Positions 43,784 through 54,644 of a stretch of DNA of 64,000 nucleotides are shown piece by piece. The notes under the pieces are model-generated. The model was not told where the DNA came from. It did no database searches and saw only the letters and a list, made by a program, of their open reading frames with translations. This DNA is from Cytospora piceicola (taxonomy: Eukaryota > Ascomycota > Sordariomycetes > Diaporthales > Cytosporaceae). The DNA lies in contig JALQBC010000052.1 of the NCBI GenBank assembly GCA_023375675.1, positions 171,747-235,746 on the forward strand, in the 5' to 3' direction. The first letter of the stretch is position 1. Each line of letters starts with the position of its first letter. The translations under genes and the position numbers were made by a program.

Positions 43784-44971
43784 CTAGATTAAGATACCCC
43801 GAGACCCGCCAAGGCCGGATCTGTTGCGCTCGTGTATGGTGCCCAGGTACCTCGTCTTGATTGCTCCCTCAGATTTCTTGGAAGCACGTCCGTGATTGGC
43901 CTCGGGTACGTCCACATCAGCACGTACGTTGAGAATCTTGATCTCCTTAACAGGCTTGCCCACGTGTTCTTCCTGGTGAAGGCACGCGTCCTCCCATGCG
44001 GCCACGGCTGAGTGATGGAGCACCATCCATTCCCGGGCTTTGAGCATGAAATGAAACGAACCCCACTGGCCATGGATTCCAGAGTTCCCGGCTATCCGAA
44101 CCATCTCTCTGCACACCGAATTGCAACGGGGTTGGTCAAGCAACATAACCGGGTCATTCATTCCGATGATGTCGTCGTACTCGCCCTTCAATAGTCCATG
44201 TACCTCTGTATCGGTGCCATTCTGGTAGTCACTATGCAACAGTCGAAGTAGTCTATTGTGTTTCTTCGACCACCATTTCCGTACTCCATGCTGCCATGGG
44301 TTGCCAGCAATACCAGAAGAAATCTGTTTCCCGAGCACTTTCGATGCTATTCTGCATGGTGATTTTCCGACATGGCGCCTGTCGAGCATGCTGGACTCCC
44401 GAATTATGCAAGCTTCCTTCAACTCGTTCTGGCGATCGGGCCGGAGCCGTAGCCACGCCACGAATTTGGACAGGAGGTGAAAAGCGCCGCCTGTGCCATG
44501 GAAAACAGAAGCCTCGGTTGCCTCGAAGGTCTCCTTGCACACCCCGAAGGCACCAATATGCATTGCCACCCAATGCATCAACATGGGATCGTCAAAGTCA
44601 GAGGAGTATTTGCCGGAGAGAATGTTTCTTGCCGTGTCCAAACCCATCTTGGCGGTGATATTTTGCAGACACGCAGGGAATAGTGGGATCGGGTTCTCGA
44701 GTTGCTGCGACCACCACTCCAGGATGCCGTCTTGCATCCCATCGAAGAGCTCGGTTGCGAAATCATGGGCAAGATTCTTGATGGTTTGGTCGCAGCGGGG
44801 CTCGACGACGCGATGTATGCTATTGCTGCGCACGTCAAGGACGTTCGCCCCAGACCACACATCGATGGGAAGAGGCTGAACAGTGCTCACGTTGGGGGGA
44901 TGCCGGCGGTCGGGCAAGACTCCCAGCACCGGGGTACAGAGGCCGGCTGTCAAGAGAATGACGAATTGCAT
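43784..44971 (-). CDS. Secretory-pathway protein with internal tandem duplication
   Basis: Frame of 395 aa from ATG 44971, chosen because it begins a clear signal peptide (MQFVILLTAGLCTPVLG); the open frame runs 119 codons further upstream without typical features. I do not recognise the family. Two copies of an about 70-residue motif are visible. Copy 1: GKYSSDFDDPMLMHW, VCKETFEATE, HGTGGAFHLLSKFVAW and ELKEACI. Copy 2: GEYDDIIGMNDPVML, VCREMVRIAG, HGQWGSFHFMLKAREW and AWEDACL. Shared features are DPxML, VCxE, HGxxGxFHxxxKxxxW and AC. The cysteines recur in both copies, suggesting one disulphide per copy. The frame ends at a TAG that may lie inside an unspliced intron (see the adjoining exon). 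Function unknown. Confidence 0.65.
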   Translation of the reverse strand: MQFVILLTAGLCTPVLGVLPDRRHPPNVSTVQPLPIDVWSGANVLDVRSNSIHRVVEPRCDQTIKNLAHDFATELFDGMQDGILEWWSQQLENPIPLFPACLQNITAKMGLDTARNILSGKYSSDFDDPMLMHWVAMHIGAFGVCKETFEATEASVFHGTGGAFHLLSKFVAWLRLRPDRQNELKEACIIRESSMLDRRHVGKSPCRIASKVLGKQISSGIAGNPWQHGVRKWWSKKHNRLLRLLHSDYQNGTDTEVHGLLKGEYDDIIGMNDPVMLLDQPRCNSVCREMVRIAGNSGIHGQWGSFHFMLKAREWMVLHHSAVAAWEDACLHQEEHVGKPVKEIKILNVRADVDVPEANHGRASKKSEGAIKTRYLGTIHERNRSGLGGSRGILI

Positions 44972-45567
44972 GGTGACCAACGCAAAACTCGCTGGTGTTT
45001 TTGATGGACAAGCAAGCACTGTCGACCTCGCACGCTTGACGAAGAGCTGACTGTTCGGGTACAGCAGCGCGGTGAGTGAGGATGCAGTTCGTACCTGGAT
45101 GATCAAGAGAAGAATGCTGTGTGGTATTGATATAATAGCAGGCCACTGGCACTGGGTGATACGCAGCAATTGGGGGGAGGGGGGAGAGACAGTGGCAGTC
45201 CGGGTCAACGAAAGAGACCCACGATCTGCGCGTAGTTGACTATGGATAAGTGCAAAATACCAAGTGGACACGATGGTATTGGCTAAGAAGTAGGCATCAG
45301 GAGAAGGCACCATCTTCCGTGTTGACACGAGGCCTAGACGATATCTCCTTCCATGTTATAGGTAGCTAGGAAGGAGCACCTAAACATCTAGAAGCCCCGA
45401 GGTGTATGATTCCTTACTTAGTACTCAAGGTAAGTACTTAACTACCTAGGTACTCAAGTATGTCGTCAACCTCGCGGTCGTCACCTTCCACCCGAATAAG
45501 TCGAACTTCTCGTCCCTCATGTTGTGGCACATGGAAAATCTAGGTACCCAAGTCCGCATCCGCGTTC
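44972..45567. other. Intergenic with palindromic cluster
   Basis: About 600 bases. It contains a CCTAGGTA-type cluster at about 45421-45460 and related TAGGTAGCTAGGA sequence near 45358. No gene supported. Confidence 0.5.
45421..45460. repeat. TACCTAGGTA-type palindromic cluster
   Basis: GTACTCAAGGTAAGTACTTAAC followed by TACCTAGGTACTCAAG; same family as elsewhere in the window. Confidence 0.65.
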
Positions 45568-46696
45568 TCAATCGTAGAAAACCAGACACCTAACCTCGAT
45601 GCTCTGTCTCCCTTTCGCATCCTTGGGGGTTGCTGGATCGTTGAACGCAGTGTGCGGTGTCAGCTGAGCGACGCCTTCTCGTCCGTTCGGATGCCCATGA
45701 CTGCCCGAGTCGAAGCACTTGATGAACATGGTCTCATCGGGCGTCATATCTTTCATGTAATAGAACTTGTGAGTCTCATTGGGTGCGACTGAGTACGTCT
45801 CACCTGCGAGGTACGGTCTCCTTGTCAGCTCTTTCCCCTGTCTTCAAACCTCCCGAGGTCGTTGTCGCTTAGTACTTACCTTTGACTTCATAACCCGTCG
45901 TGTCCTTCGCCTTGTCTGGGTCCGGCAGGATTTCTTTGCCGCGGTCGTCATTCCCATCCCCAACATCTCGATTCCTCGTGGGATATAGCAAGTCCACCTT
46001 GACCAGATCCTGCGGCGCGGTTGTCCGCCAGTCAACGACAGCAAGAGGGAAATCGCTTGCTGGGTGTCCAATCGGTCTCCAGACGTTGATCAGCTGGTAC
46101 CTCCCTTTCAGCAACTCATCCACCTCTTCTGTGGGCACGTGTCGGCGGACTCTCGTTTCGGCAGCCTTTGGTGTTTGGTCGACGTGTACCTGCTGCACGG
46201 GCTGGCGAGGCGAGTTTGGGTCACGTTTTCGTATGGTGTGATCGAAGATGACAACCTTCTTCACACCTGCTCCCAGCTTCTCCCGCAGAAGTTGCTCAAC
46301 TTCGGCGTAGTAACCCTTGCGGATCTCGCTGTCATCAGATGTCAAGAATACCTCTGGTCGGACCTTGGAAGGATAGTGATACACGGCAAATCCGGAGATG
46401 TCGACGCCGAACTGTGTGCCGTTCGCAACTGCTTCACGGATGTTGGCGACGGACCGCTTGCGCTCGGTGCGCTCGAAGGAGGTCGCATCTGTGTCCACCT
46501 TGGACCAGGGCTTGATGAACGGCTCTTCGGACTGAATGACAGTGGCCGGGTCGATGTACTTGAAAGAGCCGGTCGTCATTGTGCTGCCTGTGGTCGTGAT
46601 AGGCCGGTAGACAGTAATAGGAGACGCTGGTCTGAAGGATCTGCTGAGTGTTGCAGCACGTGTGGCTCTGCTGAATGTGTGCAGTAACGGGCGCAT
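45568..46696 (-). CDS. CmcJ/AsaB-like (GA4-desaturase-like) oxygenase
   Basis: Member of the fungal CmcJ/AsaB-type family, related to 2-oxoglutarate/Fe(II) oxygenases and often found in secondary-metabolite loci; substrate unknown. Two exons, 46696-45880 and 45803-45568, with a 76-nt phase-1 intron (donor GTAAGT, acceptor TCGCAG). The protein is 350 aa. Conserved segments: SFKYIDP, VIFDHTIRKRD, QPVQQVHVDQTP (HxD-type ligand), LINVWRPIGHPASDFPLAVVDWRT, and after the splice HKFYYMKDMTPDETMFIKCFDS, LTPHTAFND and SIEVRCLVFYD. The start is uncertain: ATGs at 46741, 46696 and 46579 are in frame. The Arg/Ser-rich residues before MTTGSFKYIDP could be a mitochondrial presequence; most relatives begin near that Met. 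Confidence 0.85.
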
Positions 46697-47807
46697 TCGG
46701 AATTCCACAAGGTACGGTTGGTTCAATTCGCTTTGCTTCACTTCTCTTCACTTCACGTACAAGGGGTCGAATGTCGTAGTGGTGATGGAGAAGACTATTG
46801 TACCAAGTACCTTGGATAGTTATATATGCAGCAGATATATGGAATCATGAGGGTTGCGGATAATATTTGGTCCCACTGCTATGTCATGTACTCTCAATAT
46901 GAAGTGTAGTGTGGTGTACTTAGGTAGGTAGAGAAGGTGGTGTAGGTAGTGTACTGTCAACTGGTACTGTACTTGTAAGCGGTCGAGTCACATTTCGTGA
47001 TGTCATCAGCATTTCAAATGGAACTCGATGGGTTTTGTTTGCCTTCCGAATTAATAATTCACGGCGCCTCCCGGGCGGCGATATTCTTAGGACCGAAGGC
47101 CGATATTGCGTGACCTGCTTGCTGTCAGGCCGTCTGTACTGGGTACTTGACTCGTGAGACGGGATACAATACTTGCTCTTGCTATCATGTGTGTACTACG
47201 GATCAAGCATGTATTGACATGACAGTACACAGTATTATTACTCGAAAATAGAATCGAAATTGTAACATGCCTGCGTATCCTTACTTGTGTGTCTGTCTAC
47301 GTAAGTTCCTAGCTCTCTCGACGATGCTTACAGCACCCCTGGGTAGACTATCAAGCACTTCAATACTGTGGAATTATATGGTGCCCTGCAACCACACTAC
47401 ACGTATACTAAGTATAAGTCGGCATCTATGTAACACTAGAGACCACTAATAGCGGGCATCCTCTCTTCCGGATATCCTTTTGCCCCATCGACAGCACCCT
47501 TGAGTGGGTGGACCCTGGTACAATCATACAGTCACTGATGACCAATCCACCCTGTTCTATCGCGGTCTTTAACTCTATCTATCTTTCCAAGTTTCCTAAC
47601 ACTGGGGACACCTAAGCAGCTCAGGCTGTCTCACATATAAAAATAGGACACTTTTCCCGTCTCGTTCATTCATGTATGTGTTGAACCCGTCTCACCACTA
47701 TCAACACTGCCAGTAGAAGAACCAGACTCCCACACTCCCAAACATCCCTCCCCAGTAATTAATTGATTATTTGCACACCCGTCTCTTCCACATCGCCAAC
47801 GTCCAAA
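46697..47807. other. Intergenic, divergent promoters
   Basis: About 1.1 kb between the CmcJ-like oxygenase and the Old Yellow Enzyme gene. A TTAGGTAGGTAG-type fragment lies near 46918-46935. No gene supported. Confidence 0.55.
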
Positions 47808-48920
47808 ATGGCCTCATCATCAGCCCTCTTCAAGCCCCTTCGCGTGGGCCGCAGCGAGCTCCAAAACCGCTTGGCCATGGCCCCTTTGACTCGCTTCCGC
47901 GCCGACGACAACCATGCTCCCATCACACCACTCGTCAGTGAATACTACGCCCAACGTGCCTCGGTCCCAGGCACCCTCCTTATTAGCGAGGCCACATTCA
48001 TCGCGCCCGAGGCTTCAGGGTACCCAAAGGCCCCCGGTATCTGGTCCCAGACACAGATCGACAGCTGGAAGAAGGTCACCGATGCCGTGCACGAGAAGAA
48101 GAGCTTCATCTACCTGCAACTCTGGGCGCTTGGTAGAGTGGCTTCCGAGGAGTGCCTGAAGGGCGAGCTGGGCCCCAACGCCAAGGTTGTTTCTTCCGGT
48201 GATATTGCCGAAGGCGGTGTCAAGCCTACGCCCCTGACCGAGGAGGAGATTCAATGGTATATCAAGCAGTATGCACAGGCGGCCAAGAATGCCATCGAGG
48301 CGGGCTTCGACGGCGTGGAGATCCATGGCGCCAACGGCTACCTTGTGGATCAGTTCACCCAGGACACATCCAACAACCGCACCGACAAGTGGGGTGGCAG
48401 CGTCGAGAACAGGGCACGCTTTGCCCTCGAGGTCACCAAGGCCGTGACTGCGGCTGTGGGAAGTGACAGGACGGGCATCAGACTGTCGCCCTTCTCCGAC
48501 TTCCAGGGTATGAAGATGGCCGATCCCAAACCGCAGTTCACGTACCTCACCAAGGAGCTGAAGAAGCACAACCTGGCTTACATTCACCTGGTCGAGTCGC
48601 GCGTCTCGGGCAATGCGGACAAGGAAGGCACTGAGAAGGTCAACTTCCTGGTGGACATCTGGGACAACCAGAGCCCGGTGCTGCTGGCCGGTGGCTTCAC
48701 GTCGGACTCAGCAGTCACCGCGGCGGACGTCGAGTTCCCAAACAAGAACGTCATTGTTGTGTTCGGCCGCTACTTTATCTCGACGCCGGATCTGCCCTTC
48801 AGGATCAAGAATGGTATTGAGCTTAACCCCTATGATAGAGACACCTTTTACAACGCTGGGGAGGCCAAGGGATACACAGACTACCCCTTCAGCAAGGAGT
48901 TTTTGGACGCCAAGATATAG
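47808..48920 (+). CDS. Old Yellow Enzyme family NADH:flavin oxidoreductase
   Basis: FMN-dependent ene-reductase reducing activated C=C bonds of enals and enones. Single exon, 370 aa from ATG 47808. TIM-barrel motifs in order: LFKPLRVGRSELQNRLAMAPLTRFRA (first strand), SEYYAQRAS, GTLLISEATFI, GIWSQTQIDSWKKVTDAVH, FIYLQLWALGR, AGFDGVEIHGANGYLVDQF (HxxN substrate-binding pair), SNNRTDKWGGSVENRARF (signature), TGIRLSPFSDFQGM and VVFGRYFISTPDLPFRI (FMN phosphate site). All key residues are present. It may take part in detoxification or secondary metabolism; the neighbouring CmcJ-like oxygenase is divergently arranged and might share control, which is inference. Confidence 0.93.
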   Translation: MASSSALFKPLRVGRSELQNRLAMAPLTRFRADDNHAPITPLVSEYYAQRASVPGTLLISEATFIAPEASGYPKAPGIWSQTQIDSWKKVTDAVHEKKSFIYLQLWALGRVASEECLKGELGPNAKVVSSGDIAEGGVKPTPLTEEEIQWYIKQYAQAAKNAIEAGFDGVEIHGANGYLVDQFTQDTSNNRTDKWGGSVENRARFALEVTKAVTAAVGSDRTGIRLSPFSDFQGMKMADPKPQFTYLTKELKKHNLAYIHLVESRVSGNADKEGTEKVNFLVDIWDNQSPVLLAGGFTSDSAVTAADVEFPNKNVIVVFGRYFISTPDLPFRIKNGIELNPYDRDTFYNAGEAKGYTDYPFSKEFLDAKI

Positions 48921-49615
48921 AAAGGAAGAGATTAGATTTTGATTAGAGAGATATCACAAAGCTGGGAAATGGAATAGAATATACCTTCCTTACGCTGAGA
49001 CACTTGGACACTTTTCCCACTTTTGTCCCGAGAATTTCTTGAGCTTTTTATCCTGAATACTCAGAATATCGGACCACTGAAATAGAAGCCTGTGGTTGTA
49101 GTATGCACTATCACTTTGATATGTAAACATCCCTGGCGACAAGCCACATGCCAGCACAATTGCCAATCAGGTTTGCTGGCACCAAGCGGAAGGATTGGTT
49201 CTAGACCTCGGAATACCGGGAGACGAGTAACATTCTGCCAGTGATGTACCTTACAGTAACTACCTAGGTACCCTAGTACATCACCGAGATGCTTGCAGAG
49301 CTGAACACACCAATCCCTAATTGAGCTCTCGCTTCGGATCCAAAGTCGTTATTGAGCTTCTCAGCTGCCATGGGGCGTTGCTGACCATGCAGGAGGGTGG
49401 GTGCTTAATAACTACCTCGCTGAAGTGAGTACGCTTTTCCCATGGTTGTCTACATATGTGTATAAATATAGACATGAGTACCCGCCAGTCCGTACATATA
49501 TAAATTCTCGCCTGATCGATACCTAATCAAGTAAACCAGTACGCAGTACCGTATCAAGTTTCCTTTCACGACACAGCCCGATAGTCACCGGCAGCAGCCA
49601 GTCAACTCAGGCACG
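48921..49615. other. Intergenic
   Basis: About 700 bases. A single TACCTAGGTACCCTAGTAC palindrome lies near 49261-49279. No gene supported. Confidence 0.5.
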
Positions 49616-50208
49616 ATGCTCTCTCTCAAACTCGACAACGCCATCCTCCTCCTCCTTGCTTCGTGTGTATACAACAACATTGCGGGCGTCGCAGCTTCCC
49701 ATGTCGCCTTCTATAGTGATGCGAGCTGCACGACTTTGGTCGCTAATACTACGGCTCAAGATGGCTACCCAGATGGGCTGTGCACAAACCTCACAGCATC
49801 CGTCGATCAGACATATGCCGCCTTTCTGATCTCATCTCTTGATGATGGCTGCAGTGGTACGCAAACCAATCCTATCTGCCCTACCACCTATCAAGTCACC
49901 CACATATCTGACGCAGCAGGGGTTTCGCAGCAACCGTGTACGGTCCACTCACTACCGAGGACAGCTGTTCTGGCACGCCAGTGGCTGCGGAAATCGGCAC
50001 CTGTTACAACACCACATGGGTTGAATATAGCGTCGACGGGTGCCAGGCGGCCAGTGCCAGTGGAAGCGCTGCTGGCTCTGCTGCTAGCACTGCTGCTGTT
50101 GCTCCGTCCTCTACCGGAAGCACCAGCGGCAGCACGTTGCTGAGTGCTCGATATGAAACCGTGAATGTTGGAATCGCGATGTTGGTTGGGCTGTTCGTCT
50201 CTCTTTGA
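49616..50208 (+). CDS. GPI-anchored-type small cell-surface protein
   Basis: Two exons, 49616-49856 and 49931-50208, with a 74-nt phase-1 intron (donor GTACGC, branch TCTGAC, acceptor TCGCAG). The protein is 172 aa. Residues 1-27 are a signal peptide (AILLLLASCVYNNIAGVAA). The ectodomain has six to seven cysteines (DASCTTL, DGLCTNL, DDGCSATVYGPL, EDSCSGTP, GTCYNTT, DGCQAAS). A Ser/Ala/Gly-rich stalk follows, and a C-terminal hydrophobic tail (VNVGIAMLVGLFVSL) typical of GPI-attachment signals. Without splicing the first frame runs into a Leu/Arg-rich tail with no GPI signal, so the intron is well supported. Function unknown; probably wall or membrane surface. Confidence 0.78.
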
Positions 50209-50881
50209 TATAGATCTGGGGCACACTGGAGACCTGAAACTGCAACCATATGTATTATAGCGATGATATTGACATGCAAGGAGAGAGCCGTGGCTTCGAA
50301 GAGAGTCTGCACAGATGGCCTGTTGGCATGGTCATGCGGACGGTAGCTAGTATACACCTTGCCAGGGCGAATGAATCTTTTTGCAACCCCTTTTTCCGGG
50401 AAGCCTACATCTAGATATCTCAATTTGTACACCCCCTCCCGTTCCAAACTATCAACATCATCAGGTGTAACCTGAAAAGCGGCAAATGTAAATCCTATGC
50501 CAATGAGAATGGCTGCTACAAGAAGCACTTGAGTGTGATCACCGTGCCGATATATGTGACAATATATGTACCTGAGTACTTGCTATGTAAGTAGTGTCTC
50601 TCTCCCGGGATGACATCGAGATATTATGACATCACCCCTCACAAATACCTGCCAGCCAGTGCCCACGTAGATTATGACCGTGGCCCTGAATATCCAATAC
50701 GCTATATACACTTTTGTCCTGCGATATGCTCATCTACTTCCTGAGGAACTCGGGAACCTTGAACCTCCTAGCAAATTCCCTAAGAAGTTAATCACAATAG
50801 TCACACATTCTCAACCTGTAGGCCCAGTCATTTAGCACCCTTTTTTTTAATACTTAGGTACATACTCCTCCTCCTTTCACC
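50209..50881. other. Intergenic
   Basis: About 670 bases. Nothing recognised. A 174-codon minus-strand frame overlaps the end of the GPI-type gene antisense and is treated as a shadow. Confidence 0.5.
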
Positions 50882-51577
50882 ATGCCGAAACTCACCTATT
50901 GCGTCGACAACGCACCAGGTCGGATATACGGCAAGAATTCAGACGAACTCGTCTTCAAAGAGCCAACCAAAGATGCCGTCATCTACAGCACATCGACCGA
51001 GTCTGGCTGGCTGAAAAACACCAGGAAGCACCTATGGCGCGGACCACCCAGCGAGAAAGAAGGAGGCATCTGCATTGCAACTATTGACGAGCCAAGCCAC
51101 GCAACGCTCGCAGTCCATCCAGCCAGGACCTCGGAGACAGAAGACAGCACCGATACGAACCACGACACCACCAAGCTGAAGCTCAAGACCACCTGGTTTG
51201 GCAGCAACAACCGCACCGTCACCTTCGACGGCGTCACCTACACCTGGACCGGCACCTCCAAGATCACTGACAAGGATGGCAATGTAGTCGCCCGCATGGA
51301 AAAGCCTTGGTTCTTCCAGGGCAAGCTCGGCGACTTGGAGATTGACATTGAGCACGGTGATGAGGGCCGTGAGGTTCTCGAGATGGTTCTCTCTACATAT
51401 GTCCAGCGTTGGTGGGAGGAAAAGGTCAAGGCCGAGAAAGCCAAGGAGGAAGCCAAGGAGCAGAAGTCCAAGGAGAAGAAGGCTGCTCAAGCTGCCGCAA
51501 AGTCACAGAAAGAGCAGGAAAAGAAGGAAGGTGGTGACCAGAAGGACGGCCAAGGAAGTCCGGCCACTGCCCCCTGA
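50882..51577 (+). CDS. Hypothetical protein, tubby-like beta fold suspected, coiled-coil tail
   Basis: Single exon, 231 aa. The first 165 residues look like an all-beta domain with regular hydrophobic strands and a final helix: MPKLTYCVDNAPG, DAVIYSTSTESGW, TTWFGSNNRTVTFDGVTYTWTGTSKITDKDGNVVARM, KLGDLEIDIEH and EVLEMVLSTYVQRWWEEK. The strand-turn-strand layout with a central tryptophan and a closing helix recalls tubby C-terminal/LURP-one-like or DUF6593-like fungal proteins; that is only a resemblance. Residues about 172-225 are a highly charged Lys/Glu/Ala coiled coil. Function unknown. The gene is probably expressed: the frame is clean and starts in good ATG context (CACCATGCC). Confidence 0.7.
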   Translation: MPKLTYCVDNAPGRIYGKNSDELVFKEPTKDAVIYSTSTESGWLKNTRKHLWRGPPSEKEGGICIATIDEPSHATLAVHPARTSETEDSTDTNHDTTKLKLKTTWFGSNNRTVTFDGVTYTWTGTSKITDKDGNVVARMEKPWFFQGKLGDLEIDIEHGDEGREVLEMVLSTYVQRWWEEKVKAEKAKEEAKEQKSKEKKAAQAAAKSQKEQEKKEGGDQKDGQGSPATAP

Positions 51578-52622
51578 TCGGCTGGAATGGGACCATACTA
51601 TTGTCTCATTGGTCACAAGTGGCAAGAAGTCGACCTCGTTGAGCAGTGACGAGAACGACTTCCCTTACCCGGTGGCCAGGTCAACTACTTGTCCCCTTTT
51701 GTAAGTAATCCATTCTTACACACATCCTGCCCGTCTTCTGTTACCTAGTCAGACCTGACGACCGTCTAGTGTTACATATATATGGGTCAGGCAGAACCCA
51801 TGCGGCACGCTGGATAATGGCATGGGTCTTTTTTTCCTCTCCAGATGTCGAGTTGGGCGATGAGCACGAGGTCAATGAACGGAAGGACGAGCTGGGTCGT
51901 CTTCCAATATCATGAAACATCGCCCGGACTAGAGGTTGATTTGTCTTTTGTTCTTTAAGCTTTAGGTTTTCACTACAGTATGTCACAGTCATGGCCCGTA
52001 GTAGCCTGGCAGCCAGGCGGAGGAGAACGTCATTAACTATTCTTGAGATCACCTGCACATCAAAATCCATGTAGGGAATGCAATGAAACTTTAACATGAG
52101 GTACATGCTTGGAGCCAAATGAGGAAACAGCCAAGCATACTTAAGTACATGGGGAGAAGCGTGGCACGTGTGTATCATGACTATCGAGCAGTTGAGAGCC
52201 AGGTGGTATTGTATTGATACGGTTAAGTCCAGGAACGTACGTGATCGAAAGATATAGAATGCCGTCTCCTAGGTGATATTCACAGGTCGCACGCCATTGT
52301 CAACCCCATCATGGATGTTTATGTATGGGTCAGACACAAAAAGTAGCAAGAAACTCCCTTCCGGTATAAGTCAACCATCGAGAATCCTCAACTCCGCAGA
52401 CTTTCCCCTACAGTTAGCCAGTATAAAGATCAACCGCCGAATTATCAGCTCCTATATGCAGGTTTGCTGCTGGGTATGAGACACCCCAGCTAAGTAGGTG
52501 GCTCAGCGGCGACACCCAGCCTGCTTGCGAGGATGAATTGCTGCCCCGGTAATTACAACGTTTGCTCGCTGACATATTACCACAAGGAGATACTTCATTC
52601 ATCCCGCATCTTTGCCATTCTA
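51578..52622. other. Intergenic
   Basis: About 1 kb between convergent genes. Short frames only. Nothing recognised. Confidence 0.5.
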
Positions 52623-54644
52623 TCACTGGCCTGTCGTTGCCGCCGGTACCGTCGCCTTGCCATCCGCATTGTCCTTGCTGCCGTTGTTCTCGCTGTGGGG
52701 AAAGTAACTCTTATCATAGCCCACAGCCTTGACGATACCCAATCCTTTTGTCCTTCCTTCTCGGAACAGCAATCGGTCACCAGGAGCAAGGTACTCGGGT
52801 CTCTGGACAAATCGAAAGGCTACCGTTGCTCTGTCGCCCGTCCGGATGAAAGGCCTGTCAACATCAATGATGGAGCACGTCTGACTGACCGGTCCAACAT
52901 GCAGCATGGCCTGATATTTCTTCTTGATAGTCGTTGCATGGCTCAGTATTAACACCTCAGCAACAAACTCACTGTACACCTTGGGTGTTGGAACCCCATC
53001 GGCAGGTTTTGGTAACACAACCATGCCCTTGCGGACTTCCTTGCGTCTCACTTTCTTCAGCGCAAAAGAGGCACTCTGTCCGGCAGAGGCGGCAGGCACG
53101 CTGATACGCTTACGCTGAATGGAGCGGATGGACGTCGAGGTGAACTGCCCTAGCGAGTCGGGGCCGATCAACACGTCGTCGCCTGCATGGATGACGCCGG
53201 ATTTGATGATTCCGGAAACAACGGTGCCAACGAAGGGGACGGAGAATGTGTCATTAACGTGAAACTCGAAGGGGGCGTCGGCATCATATCTGTGGAATTG
53301 TTAGCAATGGAAACAGGGCGAGATGAGGAATCAAGAGAACACTACTCACCGCCCGTGGTGCGGGAGGATGTTCAAGAAGGTTCGCATCAAGTCCAGGTTC
53401 TCGCCGGTGACGTTGGAGACCTGGAATATGGGAGTGATACGCTGAGAGACGAATTGGGTTGCCGTGTTGATGCACTCGTCGCGGTTGTTGATGAAGATGG
53501 GGATCTTCCTGGCGCCCGGAGACTTGAGGATCTTGGTAATCTGGCTAATGGTCTCCTCGAGAATATGGGGGGGACATATGTCGATCTTAGTGATGACAAC
53601 CATGACGGGCACATTCAATGCTAATGCAATACCCAAGTGCTCCTTGCTCATACCGATCAGTCCGTTATTTGCCGCCACCATCAACAAGCAATAGTTGGGG
53701 CTGCTAGAGAGCAAGCCGAAGACGGTGGTTCGCAAGTACCGCTCGTGACCGGCAAGATCAGTGAAGGTGATGACCTTGGCACTGCGCCTGCCGATCTCCT
53801 CCCACGACAGCTTGCGGCCCGGCGTATCACTCCTAATGACCTGACCATGGGTGTCGAAGCCCATGATCTCCATGCCAACGGAGCTGGTTCTGCCGGTCTC
53901 GATCTCGTGCTTGTGCCGAAATAGGTTCACTCGCGCCTTGCCTCGACCGTCGTCAAGGTCGCCCTTGACCAAAACACCCAGCATGGAGCTCTTCCCGGCG
54001 TCGACATTGCCCACGACTGCTATCCTTGTCTCAATGACGTTCTCGACAGTCGCGGGTTTTTGACGGATGAGCACCTTGCCGCTACAGTCCTTCTCCTTAT
54101 CGCTGCCGGCGGCCTGGGTTTCGACCTCACCCCCGACGTTCTTGGTCAACAGTAATTGGCAATCGGCATTGACCCCTTTTGAGGCTTCTTGTAACCGGGA
54201 CCATGCCTTGTCCCATTCGGCCCGGTCCAGGTGCATCGAGTCGCCATTGTGCTCGAAGCCGATGTCGAAGAGTGTCTCCCCGTGGCCTTCATCTATCCGT
54301 AACGTTATCATGTCCACCAGGCTTTGTAATGACTTGTCGTCGGCGGCGAGGAGAAGCTCGTTTAGCGGCAGCCGAGGGGCCTGGTCAGATAGTTCGAGGG
54401 CATCGAGGATGTCATCGAGCTCGGCATCGTGGTCATCCTCTTCGGCAGTGGTTTTCGTTATCGGTGCCGCAGTCGCTGTCGATGTCTCTGTCCCTGTGTC
54501 TGTGTCTGTTTCTGACCCTTGTGGCAGCTTGGCACTGGGAAATCGTATTTCTTGTTGCTTCTCGACGTATTCGGCGAAGTCGCTGAGAGCAGCCTCTCCT
54601 TTCCGGCGCTCTTGGGGTAATTTTGCGGGTTTGGTGGTCGTCAT
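52623..54644 (-). CDS. GTPBP1-type translational GTPase
   Basis: EF1A-like GTPase of the GTPBP1/GP-1 family; animal members bind aminoacyl-tRNA and assist ribosome rescue or exosome-linked mRNA decay. Two exons, 54644-53350 and 53289-52623, with a 60-nt phase-2 intron (donor GTGAGT, branch GCTAAC, acceptor CACAG). The protein is 653 aa. The start at ATG 54644 (MTTTKPAKLPQERR) is preferred over an in-frame ATG 69 bases upstream. Motifs: G1 GNVDAGKSS at residues 212-220, switch-I-like ETGRTSSVGMEIMGFD, G3 DLAGHERYLRTT at 296-307, G4 TKID at 352-355. Then come beta-barrel domains 2 (FEFHVNDTFSVPFVGTVVSGII) and 3 (EVLILSHATTIKKKYQAMLHVG). The N-terminal 100 residues are Thr/Asp-rich and disordered. 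Confidence 0.92.

Noticed and set aside
50004..50528. 174-codon minus-strand frame
   Set aside because: Overlaps the GPI-type gene antisense. A short hydrophobic start is suggestive, but the rest translates the Ser/Ala repeat backwards.
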